From an uncultured Gammaproteobacteria bacterium (GTDB lineage: Bacteria; Pseudomonadota; Gammaproteobacteria; Pseudomonadales; Pseudohongiellaceae): a DNA stretch of 40,664 nt. The translations under genes were made by a program, and so were the position numbers. The DNA is taken from positions 1 to 40,664 of the forward strand of contig CALEJT010000065.1 in assembly GCA_937898685.1 (NCBI GenBank), given 5' to 3'. Of this stretch, positions 7,697-16,378 are shown piece by piece; position 1 is the first letter of the stretch; every line of letters begins with the position of its first letter. The notes beneath the pieces are model-generated. The model had not been told where the DNA came from. It saw nothing but the letters and a program-made list of their open reading frames with translations, and made no database searches.

Positions 7697-9042
7697 ACTC
7701 CTGCGATGGGCCCGGTGCTGTTGGCGAAGCTCTCGGCCTCGATACCAACCTTGTGCAGCACGGTCAGGTGCAGGTTGGCCAAAGGCGTGCGCTCCGGCAG
7801 CACGATGTGCTGACCGCCCTTCATCTTGCCGTTGGCGCCACCCACCAGAATGTTGGGCACGGCGTAGTTGTCGTGCTTGTCGCTGTTGCTCATGTTCGAG
7901 CCATACATGAAGAGCGAATGATCGAGCAGCGAGCCATCGCCGTCCGGCGTGTTGGCCATCTTCTCGATGAACGCAGCGAAGCGTTCCATGTGCCAGGTCT
8001 GGATGCGGATCAGACGACGGATGCGCTCTTCGTCGTTGGCGTGATGCGACAGCGGATGGAAGGCGTCGGGCACACCGATGTGGTTGTAGGTACGGTTGGT
8101 GCCTTCGGCCACCATGATGTACGAGGCCACGCGGGTCAGGTCGGCCTGATAGGCCAGGGCCAGCAGGTCGAACATCAGATCCACCTGCTGATCGAAATTG
8201 TCGAGTTCACCTACCGGTGCCGTGGGCACGTCGAGGTTGGAGAGATCCTGCGAAGCGGCCAGTTCCACGCGACGCTCGATCTCGCGCACGGTGTCGAGAT
8301 AGCCCTCGAGTACTTGACGATCGCTCGGTCCCAGTGCCTTCTGCAGCTCGTGCGTACGTTCACTGATCAGGTCGAGGATGCTCGCCTTCTGACGAATGAT
8401 CGCTTCGCGTTCTTCGCTGGTATCGCCTTCGCCGAAGAGCTGCAGGAACACCTTGCGCGGGTTGAATTCCATCGGCAGCGGCGAGGTCGGGTTACGGAAC
8501 GACAGCGTCGAGCTGTAGTAGCAACCACCGGTGCCACCGCCGCAAGCGGCCACCTGCACCGTGGTTTCGGCAGCCAATTCCAGCGAGGGCAGCGGAGTTT
8601 CCTGACCGATCTGCTGCGCGATGACCTGGTCGAGCGTGGTCGCCATCAGGGCACCGGGCGCGCTGTTGTCGGGACGCACACTGCTGAGCCAGGTGGCCGG
8701 GTTGAGCGTATGCACCGAACCCAGACAGGCGGCGTTTTCGAGATTGCTGAAGACGTTGACGTAGCGCTTGTACGGCTCGAGCGACTTCATGATGGTGTTG
8801 AGTTCCATCTGGGAACCCTCACCCTGCGGCGTCCAGGCGTCGTACTTCTTGCCATGGGACGTGTTGCCCATGATGGCGCCGTGCGGCAGGTAGAAGAAAC
8901 CAGCACGGGTCTTCGGCATGGCCCCACTCTGAGCCAGGGCCGTCGCCGCCGGAAACATGGCTTCGAGCAAGGGCAGAGCCAGCGCGACGCCACTGCCACG
9001 CAACAAGGTGCGACGTGACAAATGCTTCTTGGTGATGAACAT
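7693..9042 (-). CDS. DUF1552 family exported protein
   Basis: This 449-residue protein begins MFITKKHLSRRTLLRGSG, a Tat signal, and matches the DUF1552 family by YLPHGAIMG near the mature start, NNAPG-type segments, the long YLDTVREIERRVELA helix, MFDLLALAYQADLTRV and FMYGSNMSNSDKHDN. DUF1552 proteins are distant relatives of the alkaline phosphatase/sulfatase superfamily with no proven reaction. ATG at 9042 is preceded by AGGAGG at a 6-base gap, so an upstream in-frame extension to 9090 is unlikely. It follows the DUF1592 gene by 16 bases and overlaps the MBL-like gene by 4. The pairing of DUF1592 and DUF1552 recurs in Planctomycetes, Acidobacteria and some Gammaproteobacteria, suggesting one exported complex. 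Confidence 0.93.
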   Translation of the reverse strand: MFITKKHLSRRTLLRGSGVALALPLLEAMFPAATALAQSGAMPKTRAGFFYLPHGAIMGNTSHGKKYDAWTPQGEGSQMELNTIMKSLEPYKRYVNVFSNLENAACLGSVHTLNPATWLSSVRPDNSAPGALMATTLDQVIAQQIGQETPLPSLELAAETTVQVAACGGGTGGCYYSSTLSFRNPTSPLPMEFNPRKVFLQLFGEGDTSEEREAIIRQKASILDLISERTHELQKALGPSDRQVLEGYLDTVREIERRVELAASQDLSNLDVPTAPVGELDNFDQQVDLMFDLLALAYQADLTRVASYIMVAEGTNRTYNHIGVPDAFHPLSHHANDEERIRRLIRIQTWHMERFAAFIEKMANTPDGDGSLLDHSLFMYGSNMSNSDKHDNYAVPNILVGGANGKMKGGQHIVLPERTPLANLHLTVLHKVGIEAESFANSTGPIAGV

Positions 9043-9058
9043 GGTCGGCCTCCTGATC

Positions 9059-11443
9059 TTATTGGGGTAGCGCAGCCACCTGTCCGGCATCCCCTTCAGG
9101 CAGGGCCTGATTGCGGAATGCGGGACTGTTGACGATGCCGAGTATCAGCGACGACAGAGTGTAGTTCTCGCTTTCGGCGGCTTTGACGATGCGACGGATT
9201 TCCGGCATGTCGAAATATTCGAGCTCGCGGTTCACCGCGTACATCATCAGTTTTTCGGTGATGGCCTGGGCGAAGAACGAAGGATCGCGGCTCAACTGTG
9301 CGCGCAGTTCCACCGGACCTTCGATGGCAACGCCGTTCGGCATCACCGTGCTGGCGTCGATCGGTGCATCGGCCAGACGGTCGCGATCACGCCACTGACC
9401 CACCACGTCGAAGTTCTCCAGTGCGAGACCGATGGGGTCGATCACACCGTGGCACTGGTTGCAGGTCGGATTGACGCGATGCTGTTCGAGACGTTCACGC
9501 ACCGTGGTCGGCTTCTGACCCGCCGGCACGGAAAGGTCGGTTTCCACGTCGGGCGGCGGCGGCGACGGCGGCGTGCCCATCAGTTTTTCCAGTACCCAGG
9601 CGCCGCGCAGTACTGGTGAAGTGCGGTCACCGTAGGAAGTGCGCAACAACACCGCGCTCTTGCCGAGGATGCCCCAGCGACGCTCGTCCTTCAGTTCCAC
9701 GCGACGGAACTGCGCACCGAACACATCGTCGATGCCGTAGTGGCGCGCCAGACGCTCGTTGAGGAAGGTGTGGCTGGCGGTGAGGATTTCATGCACCGGA
9801 CGCTCTTCGAGCAGGATGCTGCCGAGGAACAGTTTCACCTCGGTGGCGAAGTCCTGACGCAGCAGGTTGTTGAAGCCCGGGAAGTATTCCGGCTCCGGCT
9901 GCACCGCGGTGAGATCGTCGAGGTTGAGCCAGCGCAACGCGAAGTTGTCCACCAGGTTGCGGGCGCGACGATCGGAGAGCATGCGCAGCACCTGCTCGCG
10001 CAACACTTCCGGCTCGCTCAGCCGCTTGTCGCGTGCGAGGTCGAGCAAGGTGTCATCCGGGCCCTGCCCCCACAGGAAGAAAGAAAGACGCGACGCGAGC
10101 TCGGTGTCGTTCAGCGCCACGAGGTTGGAACTGCTGCGTTCCTTCTCGACGCCGATGCCGCGGTAGAGGAAGTCCGGGCTGGCAAGGATGGCGGCCACCG
10201 CCTGTTCGATGCCGCCGTCGAAACCAGCGGCGCCGCTACGGCCCGCTTCGAAGAACGGCAGATAGTCCTCGATGTCGCGCTCGGTGATTTCACGCCGGAA
10301 GGCACGACGCGCCAGGTTGGCGATGATTTCCTTGGCGCAGGACAACTCCTCCGACTGCGCCTGGGGCTGGCAGACGAAGATCTTGGCGCGGGACGGCGTC
10401 ATCGACACGCCCGTGGAATTGAAGGGGCCGACGATCTGGATGCCGTCGAGGTAGCGAGCCAGACGCGCACCACCGAAGCCGTTGCGTCCACCCACCGGCG
10501 TGTCGGACTGGGCGCGCGAACGTTCGATGAAGGTCAACACCACGTCGTGGGTGCCGGCTTTCACCGTGAACGGAATGTCGTTGAAGCGCTCCATGATCTT
10601 GGCGCGACCTTCGACACCGTCGCGGTTGGCGAGCGTCATGTCCTCTTCACCGCCGAGGTCGGCACGGAAGATCTCGACACCATCGACCAGCGCGATGACC
10701 GTCTGACGGGTTTCCACCGCACGCGGGTAGAGGCCCACGTCGAGGTCGAGGATGTTGAGACGATATTCACCATCGGCCGGGAAGTTGTGACGCACCTTCA
10801 TGCCACCACGCGAACCGAGCGGCATGCCGTCTTCGAAATTGGCCTGCGAGCCGCCGGGCGCGGGATAGTAGACGTTGGCAAGCTTCGGTACCGGTTCGCC
10901 GATGGCACGACGTGCCACGGCGCGGGCAGCGCCGATGTACTGATCCAGGAAGGCCGGCGACACGCTGAGTGCAGCGGCGATGTTCTCGAAACCGTCGACC
11001 TCGATCTCGGAAGGCAGGAAATCCTCACCCTTGATCTCGACGTCGAGCAGATCCTTCACCGCGAGCGCAAATTCGGTGCGGTTGAGACGCTGCAGCGGCA
11101 CATGGCCGACAGGCGGATGCACCGGGGTGGCGTCGAGCGTGCCGGACATCCAGGAAACGAAATCAGCGATCTCCTGTTCCGAAGGCTGCGGACTGCCGGG
11201 GGGCGGCATCAGACGACCGCGCAGTTTGCGCAGAGCCCTTTCCCAGACCTCGGCTTCCTGAGGGATGCCCTCGGGATGCATCAGGTCGAAGGCGATGCCA
11301 CCGAAGAAGTCGTCGAAGTTATGACACTCGACGCAGTACGACTGCAGCAGATCCCACTGACGCGGGGTGTCCGACGCAGACTGCGCCAATGCGGAAGAGC
11401 CTAGGAATACTCCCAAGGCCAAAAGATAGGGACGGGAACTCAT
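9059..11443 (-). CDS. DUF1592-family exported cytochrome-like protein
   Basis: This 794-residue protein has a Sec signal (MSSRPYLLALGVFLGSSALAQ), a heme-binding CVECH at residues 37-41 followed by a typical LMPPPGSPQPSEQEI segment, then the ordered block found in Planctomycete-type proteins. DUF1587-like RLNRTEFALAVKDLL comes first, DUF1592-like LASRLSFFLWGQGPDDTLL and DFALRWLNLDD-type segments follow, then DUF1588-like TSPVLRGAWVLEKLMGTPPSP, and DUF1585 at the end. A second heme site CNQCH lies at 661-665 in NPTCNQCHGVIDPIG. It is probably a periplasmic di-heme electron carrier or oxidoreductase; no substrate is established for the family. It is the first gene of a four-gene operon. No strong ribosome site precedes ATG 11443. 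Confidence 0.93.
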   Translation of the reverse strand: MSSRPYLLALGVFLGSSALAQSASDTPRQWDLLQSYCVECHNFDDFFGGIAFDLMHPEGIPQEAEVWERALRKLRGRLMPPPGSPQPSEQEIADFVSWMSGTLDATPVHPPVGHVPLQRLNRTEFALAVKDLLDVEIKGEDFLPSEIEVDGFENIAAALSVSPAFLDQYIGAARAVARRAIGEPVPKLANVYYPAPGGSQANFEDGMPLGSRGGMKVRHNFPADGEYRLNILDLDVGLYPRAVETRQTVIALVDGVEIFRADLGGEEDMTLANRDGVEGRAKIMERFNDIPFTVKAGTHDVVLTFIERSRAQSDTPVGGRNGFGGARLARYLDGIQIVGPFNSTGVSMTPSRAKIFVCQPQAQSEELSCAKEIIANLARRAFRREITERDIEDYLPFFEAGRSGAAGFDGGIEQAVAAILASPDFLYRGIGVEKERSSSNLVALNDTELASRLSFFLWGQGPDDTLLDLARDKRLSEPEVLREQVLRMLSDRRARNLVDNFALRWLNLDDLTAVQPEPEYFPGFNNLLRQDFATEVKLFLGSILLEERPVHEILTASHTFLNERLARHYGIDDVFGAQFRRVELKDERRWGILGKSAVLLRTSYGDRTSPVLRGAWVLEKLMGTPPSPPPPDVETDLSVPAGQKPTTVRERLEQHRVNPTCNQCHGVIDPIGLALENFDVVGQWRDRDRLADAPIDASTVMPNGVAIEGPVELRAQLSRDPSFFAQAITEKLMMYAVNRELEYFDMPEIRRIVKAAESENYTLSSLILGIVNSPAFRNQALPEGDAGQVAALPQ

Positions 11444-11856
11444 GCGAAAAAGGGAATGCGATGTAGTAATCGTTATGAGCCCCGAGGATAAGCCGCCGCA
11501 CCGCAGGAGTCCAGACGGTTCGGTTCAAGGTTTGATCACGGCAAGGTCATGAAGTGAAAGCGGAAACCCTTGAACACGAGAAATTTTGCACCAAAAAAAG
11601 GCAGCTTTTCGGCTGCGCCAATTTGGTGCAAGTGTCGGTAATTACAGCATTTTTTTCATTTTTAGTTGAAAGCGTCGACGCGCCTGATTTAGGCTCCGAT
11701 CCAACTCGACGGACTAAAACAAGAGCACACGATCATAAAAACAAAAGTGTGCCTACAAGGGAGACGTCGGGCCGCATGACAACTTGCATCCAACCTGACC
11801 TAACCTGATTGCGCTGTTCATTGTCCGGTTCCGTGGGAACCGGCGGGGGAATGAAG
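11444..11856. promoter_or_regulatory. Divergent intergenic region with palindromes
   Basis: This 413-base region separates two divergently transcribed genes and must contain both promoters. It is AT-rich around 11581-11670. It holds a nested palindrome (11586-11631), a perfect palindrome GCGTCGACGC at 11672-11681, and a perfect 8-base hairpin CCGGTTCC-GTG-GGAACCGG at 11825-11843 just before the ribosome site of the rightward gene. I could not place -35/-10 boxes with confidence, and see no small gene. Confidence 0.6.
11586..11631. repeat. Nested inverted repeat, possible operator or RNA switch hairpin
   Basis: TTGCACCAAA (11586-11595) and TTTGGTGCAA (11622-11631) are perfect 10-base inverted arms. 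Between them GCAGC (11601-11605) and GCTGC (11612-11616) form an inner stem with loop TTTTCG. The whole can fold as one two-part hairpin in either strand. It lies in a divergent promoter region about 145 bases from the DUF1592 start. Confidence 0.6.
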
Positions 11857-13302
11857 ATGAACCACATCTCGCTGGTCCGGCGTGCCTGCGCGCCGGCGCT
11901 CGTCTGCAGTACGTTGCTCTTGTTCGCTTCCAGCTTGCAGGCCGACGGTGGCCAGAAGAAAGACGCAAGCGAAGCCGATGTTGCGCAAATCGACCAAGTG
12001 GAATTTTTCCCGAGTCCACTCGAAGCCGAATTCAATCACCCCACTTCGACCATCCGGCCGCCAAGCCTGATGCTCGTGCCGCTCGACAATCCCGCTCTCA
12101 TCGCGCGCGAGGATGAACGCAACGTCCTGCGCTACGAACACACGCTGAGTGAACTGGAACACAAGCATGGCGCCTTGGCACCGGAGCTCTACGAAACGCT
12201 GACGAGCCTGGCACTGTTGCAACAGAAGCGCGGCGAGCACGAAGTGGCGCTGGAGTTGTTGGATCGGGCCGCTCACATCGACAAGGCCAACAACGGCCTC
12301 TACACCGAAGAGCAGATCACGCTGGCACGCCATACGCTCACCAGCCTGCGTGCGCTCGGTGATCGCGCCGCGATCCAGAATCAACTGGAACGTCTGGTCG
12401 TATTGAGCCAACGCCACTATGGTCGCGACGGCGTCGAAACCGCGCTCGCCATGAAACAACTCGGCGAATGGCAATTGGAAGACTTCCTGCATCGCCTCAA
12501 GAACCAGGAATCGATCAACACCCAGAGCGCACAGTTGAATCTGCAGGATCCGCTCGATCGCTATGCACGCGACAGCGAATACCTCAAACCGCTCTACGCG
12601 GCGCAGAAGACCTTCATCGATGCCATCGACGTGATCGTGAAGAAGGGCGACTTCGCCAACCCGGGCCTCTTCGAACTCGAGAACGATCTGATCGAGACCT
12701 ACTACATCAACGCCAAGCGCGATCTCGTGCTGCGTGATCCCGACTATCTGCATCGCATCCCGCGCCGCGACGTCAGCTCGATTCAACGCGTGCAGCGTGC
12801 CGGCCTCCTGCCGCAGGACTATCAGTACGGCGTCACCGCCTATCAACGTCAGCTCAGCTATCTGCAGCGCAATCCGAAGGCGACGGTGGGAGAGCTGAGT
12901 CAGGTGATGCTGGCACTGGCCGATTGGCATCTCTTGTTCGGCCAATACGAGGAGGCGAACAAACAACGCGCGACACTCAGTCGTTGGTTGTCACAGGCGG
13001 GACTCAACGAGAATCAGATCGAGCGTCTCACGCTGAAGGACAGTCCGGTAGTGTTGCCGACCTTCGTGCGCAGTCCGCTGTCGCCGCGTGAATTCGATCC
13101 CGATGCGGCGCGTGGTCACATCGATCTGGCGCTGCACATCACGCCCTGGGGTTCGGTGAGCGACGTCGAACTGCTCGGCATGTCGGAAGGTACGCCGGAA
13201 CCGGTGGTCAAACAGCTGCTTTCCATGGTCAAGTCCGCACGCTTCCGCAGCGACAGCGACGACGGCAGCACCAACGGCATCCGCTACTACTACGATTACT
13301 GA
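11857..13302 (+). CDS. Exported helical-repeat protein with a TonB-C-like end
   Basis: Starting at ATG 11857, which GGGGGA precedes at a suitable distance, the product has 481 residues and a signal peptide (MNHISLVRRACAPALVCSTLLLFASSLQA). A middle region (about residues 80-190) resembles TPR-like helical pairs, for example ALAPELYETLTSLALLQQKRGEHEVALELLDRAAHI cut by short turns. The last 65 residues (ALHITPWGSVSDVELL, PEPVVKQLLSMVKSARFR) resemble the TonB C-terminal domain, with the V-x-x-x-x-G-x-V and A-x-x-x-R-F signatures. There is no proline-rich spanning region, so it is not a normal TonB. A periplasmic adaptor that meets an outer-membrane partner is possible. It is transcribed alone, facing a convergent RidA gene. 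The start codon of a longer frame (TTG at 11809) lacks support. Confidence 0.88.
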   Translation: MNHISLVRRACAPALVCSTLLLFASSLQADGGQKKDASEADVAQIDQVEFFPSPLEAEFNHPTSTIRPPSLMLVPLDNPALIAREDERNVLRYEHTLSELEHKHGALAPELYETLTSLALLQQKRGEHEVALELLDRAAHIDKANNGLYTEEQITLARHTLTSLRALGDRAAIQNQLERLVVLSQRHYGRDGVETALAMKQLGEWQLEDFLHRLKNQESINTQSAQLNLQDPLDRYARDSEYLKPLYAAQKTFIDAIDVIVKKGDFANPGLFELENDLIETYYINAKRDLVLRDPDYLHRIPRRDVSSIQRVQRAGLLPQDYQYGVTAYQRQLSYLQRNPKATVGELSQVMLALADWHLLFGQYEEANKQRATLSRWLSQAGLNENQIERLTLKDSPVVLPTFVRSPLSPREFDPDAARGHIDLALHITPWGSVSDVELLGMSEGTPEPVVKQLLSMVKSARFRSDSDDGSTNGIRYYYDY

Positions 13303-13305
13303 TGC

Positions 13306-13331
13306 AAAAATGGGCGGTCGCAGGACCGCCC
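13306..13331 (-). terminator. Terminator of the flavoprotein/cytochrome/RidA operon
   Basis: On the - strand GGGCGGTC-CTGC-GACCGCCC (13331-13312) is a perfect 8-base stem followed by A and TTTTT (13310-13306). It lies about 70 bases after the RidA stop and abuts the end of the convergent + strand gene, for which the same hairpin lacks a T run. Confidence 0.8.
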
Positions 13332-13398
13332 CCAAGCATTACTTCACCATGCTGCCAATCCTGGCAACCGATGCATCCCTGCCCCGCTCCATGCTCGC

Positions 13399-13875
13399 TT
13401 ACGAAGCCGGCCCCACGCGCGCGGCTCGTATTTCGACTTCCAACAACCAGCCATCCACCACCAAATCCGCCACCTGCACGAAGGTGCGCACCGGCTTCAT
13501 CGGATTTTCCTCGGTACCGAAGAACTGCAGATAACCGCGATTGAAGCCTTCGAAATCGAGGACGCCGTTTTCATCGGCCAGAGCGAAGACGCGCACCTGC
13601 ACCACGTCGCTCATCGACCAGCCTTCCGCTTCGAGCGTGGCCTTGAACTTGCTGAATATGTCCACCGCCTGCTCTTCCATCGTGCCCCAGGTGCCATCAG
13701 GCTTCTGGGATGCACCGGCACCGCTCAGATACAGCGTTTCGGCATTCGCCGGCACCTTGATGGTGTTGTAGAAGAGACGGCCCTCCCCCTTGCGCTCGAT
13801 GGCATCCGCATAGAGGTCACCGAAGGGCGCGAGTGCCAGCGCCGCCAGCAGGACGGTTTTCATCGTTCGTTGCAT
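13399..13875 (-). CDS. Exported RidA/YjgF-family protein
   Basis: From ATG 13875, 5 bases after GGAG, the product is 158 residues with a signal peptide (MQRTMKTVLLAALALAPFGDLYA). The mature part is a RidA domain: LYLSGAGASQKPDGT, EEQAVDIFSKFKATLEAEGWSMSDVVQVRVF, FNRGYLQFFG, PVRTFVQVADL and LEVEIRAAR. The Arg in PVRTFV matches the active-site Arg of imine deaminases. RidA proteins hydrolyse reactive enamine/imine products of amino-acid oxidation, usually in the cytoplasm, so export is unusual. It is last in an operon, 25 bases after a di-heme cytochrome c and behind a flavin amine oxidase that would make imines. Clearing imines in the periplasm is a strong inference. Confidence 0.92.
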   Translation of the reverse strand: MQRTMKTVLLAALALAPFGDLYADAIERKGEGRLFYNTIKVPANAETLYLSGAGASQKPDGTWGTMEEQAVDIFSKFKATLEAEGWSMSDVVQVRVFALADENGVLDFEGFNRGYLQFFGTEENPMKPVRTFVQVADLVVDGWLLEVEIRAARVGPAS

Positions 13876-13900
13876 GCTTGCTCCAAGGACTTGCAATGAA

Positions 13901-14533
13901 TCAATCGAGACTGTTGATGTAGGCGACGACGTCGACCATGTCGCTCTCGTTCGCGAGCGTTTCCATCATCGCCCGCATCGGCGCGCCGTAACCGTCGTTG
14001 GGATGGGCGCCGCGATAACCGGACTTGAACAACTTCAATTGCTGCAGCACGTACCAATCGTTGCGCAGGGTCAGCGCCGGTGCGCCCAAGGCTTCATTGC
14101 CTTCGGCCTTCGCACCGTGGCAGGCGGCACAACCCTGATAGAGTTGCGCGCCGTGTTCGAGGTCACCGGTGATGCTTTCTTCCGCATCCACCACCGGCCA
14201 CGATGCCACCATTGCCATCACGGCCTCGATGTCGGCATCGCTCAACGCCATTGCCGTGACGCGCATCTCGCTACCCTGCACGTAGTCGCGCTCGGCCCCG
14301 CGAATCTCGGCACGGAAATTCTCGAGCTGCCGCTTGAGATACCACGGTTCCATGCCGGTGAGATTCGGTCCTCCGACCACCGGGCTTCCCTGCCCGTAGG
14401 AGCCATGACAGGTCATGCATAGTTGCGTGCCAAGGGGCGCATCCGAAGGCGGATAGAGTTCCGCTTGCGCCAAGGTTGGCAGAACAGCTGCTACGCTCGC
14501 GACCAACCACCACACGCCTGCTTTCGACCTCAT
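13901..14533 (-). CDS. Periplasmic di-heme cytochrome c
   Basis: From ATG 14533, 5 bases after AGGAG, the 210-residue product has a signal peptide (MRSKAGVWWLVASVAAVLPTLAQA) and two class I cytochrome domains, with heme sites CMTCH (39-43) and CAACH (135-139). Candidate axial Met residues follow each (GSEM and GAPM segments). The layout resembles cytochrome c4. It lies 26 bases after the flavin amine oxidase and 25 before RidA. The likely job is to take electrons from the reduced flavin; related NicA2-type amine oxidases are known to use a cytochrome c instead of oxygen. The frame could be read further upstream to 14656, but that part overlaps the oxidase gene and looks random. Confidence 0.93.
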   Translation of the reverse strand: MRSKAGVWWLVASVAAVLPTLAQAELYPPSDAPLGTQLCMTCHGSYGQGSPVVGGPNLTGMEPWYLKRQLENFRAEIRGAERDYVQGSEMRVTAMALSDADIEAVMAMVASWPVVDAEESITGDLEHGAQLYQGCAACHGAKAEGNEALGAPALTLRNDWYVLQQLKLFKSGYRGAHPNDGYGAPMRAMMETLANESDMVDVVAYINSLD

Positions 14534-14559
14534 GCCTGCTCCTGACTTCCCTGTCTTGC

Positions 14560-16167
14560 CTATGCTCGCGTCAACGCCGCGCCACTCTTGCCGTTCACCT
14601 GACGATCGATGTCGAGGACGGCGGCGTGCGCGGAGATGATCGCGGCTTCCTGCCAACCGGCGTGCAGGGTCACCTGATCGCCGATGATGTAGTGACGTCC
14701 GCCCGCAGGTGCGCGCAGAAGCGCCATCAGACGTTCCTCCTCGCCGCCCCTGCGTTCCCAGATGGCGGCGCAGCCCAACATGTGATTCATGCGATGCCAG
14801 GCCACCGTGATGCCCTTCTCTACCTGCTGGCGGTAGTTGGGATGCACCTTCTCGCCCTGCGCCAGTGCGGCCTCGATGCGCTGCTGCTGCGTCATCTGCG
14901 TGAAGTGCATGCCGCCACCGAAGTCATAGGCGGAAAGCACGATGCCCTTGGCCTTGTGAAAACCATGTGAGGGATACCAGATCTGTCGAATCGGCGCGTT
15001 CACCCAGGTGATGCCGCCATAGATGTCCTCTTCTTCCCAGAAGCGCGTCTTCGCCTGGAACGCCGACTTGTAGGCGGCACCACGCTTCACGTAACGCAGG
15101 GCGCCGAGGTACTCGGAATCGAAATTGTTGGGAATGCCCGCCATCAGGTGGGTGGGAATGTTGTTGAGACAGTAGTCGGCGCGCAGTGTGTGCCGCTCGC
15201 CCTTGTGCTGATAGGACAGATTCACGCCTTCCGCCGTCACCTCCACGCCGGTGACGATGGCGTTGAGATACACGCGGTCACCAACCTGCTTCATGAAACC
15301 CGACACGATCTTGTCCATGCCTCCGACGGGTTGAAACAACATCGGTCCCGTTTCGCCTTCGTTGGCACTGAGTACGCTGTTGATGTAGCGCGACTTCAAC
15401 AGCTCACGGAACTCGGCGACTTCGCGATGCACGCCATGTTCGAGATATCCGCCCGAGACGTAACCGGCACGCGAGCTGCCAACGAACTTGAGCTTGTCGT
15501 CGAGATCACCGAAGGAACGGATGGCGGCGATGAGACGTTCGGCTTCTTCCTGCGTGAACGGCAACTCCAACTGCTGCGCGCTGAAGTTCTTCGCCATGAT
15601 CTCCGCCATGAAGCCGCGCGCACTGGTGGTGAATACCGCGTTCTTGACCGGCTTGCCGCCGAACATCGCATCGTCCTGGATGTAGGCTTCCTTGCACTCG
15701 TTGATGAACACCTCGAGCTCGACACCCAGTTCCTTGCAATACTGCAGCAGATAGCGATGAGTGCTCGGAATGCGGGCGGGGCCGCAGTTGAAGTAAAGGT
15801 GGGGTTCGTCATCGAACTCACAGACCTGGCGATTGCCGACTTCGTCGATGATGTCCCCGGAACGTACCGTGAGGTTGCGTCCACCGGGACGATGAGAGGC
15901 TTCGAGCAGGACGCAGTCGTAGCCAGCCTTGGTGAGTTCATAGAGTGCGGTGAGCCCGGCAATGCCGGCGCCGAGTATGGCAACGGTCTGCTTCCGTTCC
16001 GGCGCCAGGCGTGTCAATTGCGGCATGGCGGCCACCGCCGTCACCGGCATCAATCCCAAGGCCTGACTGGCTCGCAGCACCGCAGCGCTGCCGCCTGCCA
16101 TGCTGATTAGATTGAGCAAGGCTCTGCGACTGAAACGGGCCGTATGTTGCTGGTTTCCCGAATTCAT
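14560..16167 (-). CDS. Tat-exported flavin amine oxidase, L-amino-acid-oxidase-like
   Basis: This 535-residue protein has a twin-arginine signal (ARFSRRALLNLISMAGGSAAVL), an FAD-binding GAGIAGLTALYEL followed by LLEASHRPGGR, and the segment YFNCGPARIPSTH, which resembles the GPMR-IP region of L-amino acid oxidases. It also has a C-terminal FAD motif IIGDQVTLHAGWQEAAI. It should oxidise an amine or amino acid in the periplasm to an imine, with electrons going to the cytochrome c encoded next and the imine to the exported RidA. Substrate is unknown. ATG 16167 follows GAGG by 9 bases; a GTG lies one codon before. Cofactor loading before export explains the Tat route. Family and export are secure, LAAO subtype moderately so. 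Confidence 0.93.
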   Translation of the reverse strand: MNSGNQQHTARFSRRALLNLISMAGGSAAVLRASQALGLMPVTAVAAMPQLTRLAPERKQTVAILGAGIAGLTALYELTKAGYDCVLLEASHRPGGRNLTVRSGDIIDEVGNRQVCEFDDEPHLYFNCGPARIPSTHRYLLQYCKELGVELEVFINECKEAYIQDDAMFGGKPVKNAVFTTSARGFMAEIMAKNFSAQQLELPFTQEEAERLIAAIRSFGDLDDKLKFVGSSRAGYVSGGYLEHGVHREVAEFRELLKSRYINSVLSANEGETGPMLFQPVGGMDKIVSGFMKQVGDRVYLNAIVTGVEVTAEGVNLSYQHKGERHTLRADYCLNNIPTHLMAGIPNNFDSEYLGALRYVKRGAAYKSAFQAKTRFWEEEDIYGGITWVNAPIRQIWYPSHGFHKAKGIVLSAYDFGGGMHFTQMTQQQRIEAALAQGEKVHPNYRQQVEKGITVAWHRMNHMLGCAAIWERRGGEEERLMALLRAPAGGRHYIIGDQVTLHAGWQEAAIISAHAAVLDIDRQVNGKSGAALTRA

Positions 16168-16378
16168 CACTCGCTACCTCGTAGCTCACGCGACTTTGTG
16201 ATACAAGGCCGCTTGCATGAGCTATGCCAATTGCGTTTGTGCCGTAGTTTCAGTGACATAGCGTGTTACCTTGAAAAAGCGGTGCGCCATTACGGTGAAT
16301 CGCGAAGTGCGGCGCCAATTCTTGGTGCCGATGCGCATATCGAACCCGCAGTCGAAAGCGTCCGTCGAGGGAATGCAG

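Noticed and set aside
5201..7813. An 870-codon open frame on the + strand
   Set aside because: It is the antisense of the ankyrin, MBL and DUF1552 genes; its product is His/Arg/Gly-rich without any domain, and the opposite strand has signals and clear families.
9740..11404. A 554-codon open frame on the + strand
   Set aside because: Antisense of the DUF1592 gene; a typical by-product of high GC, no recognisable domain.
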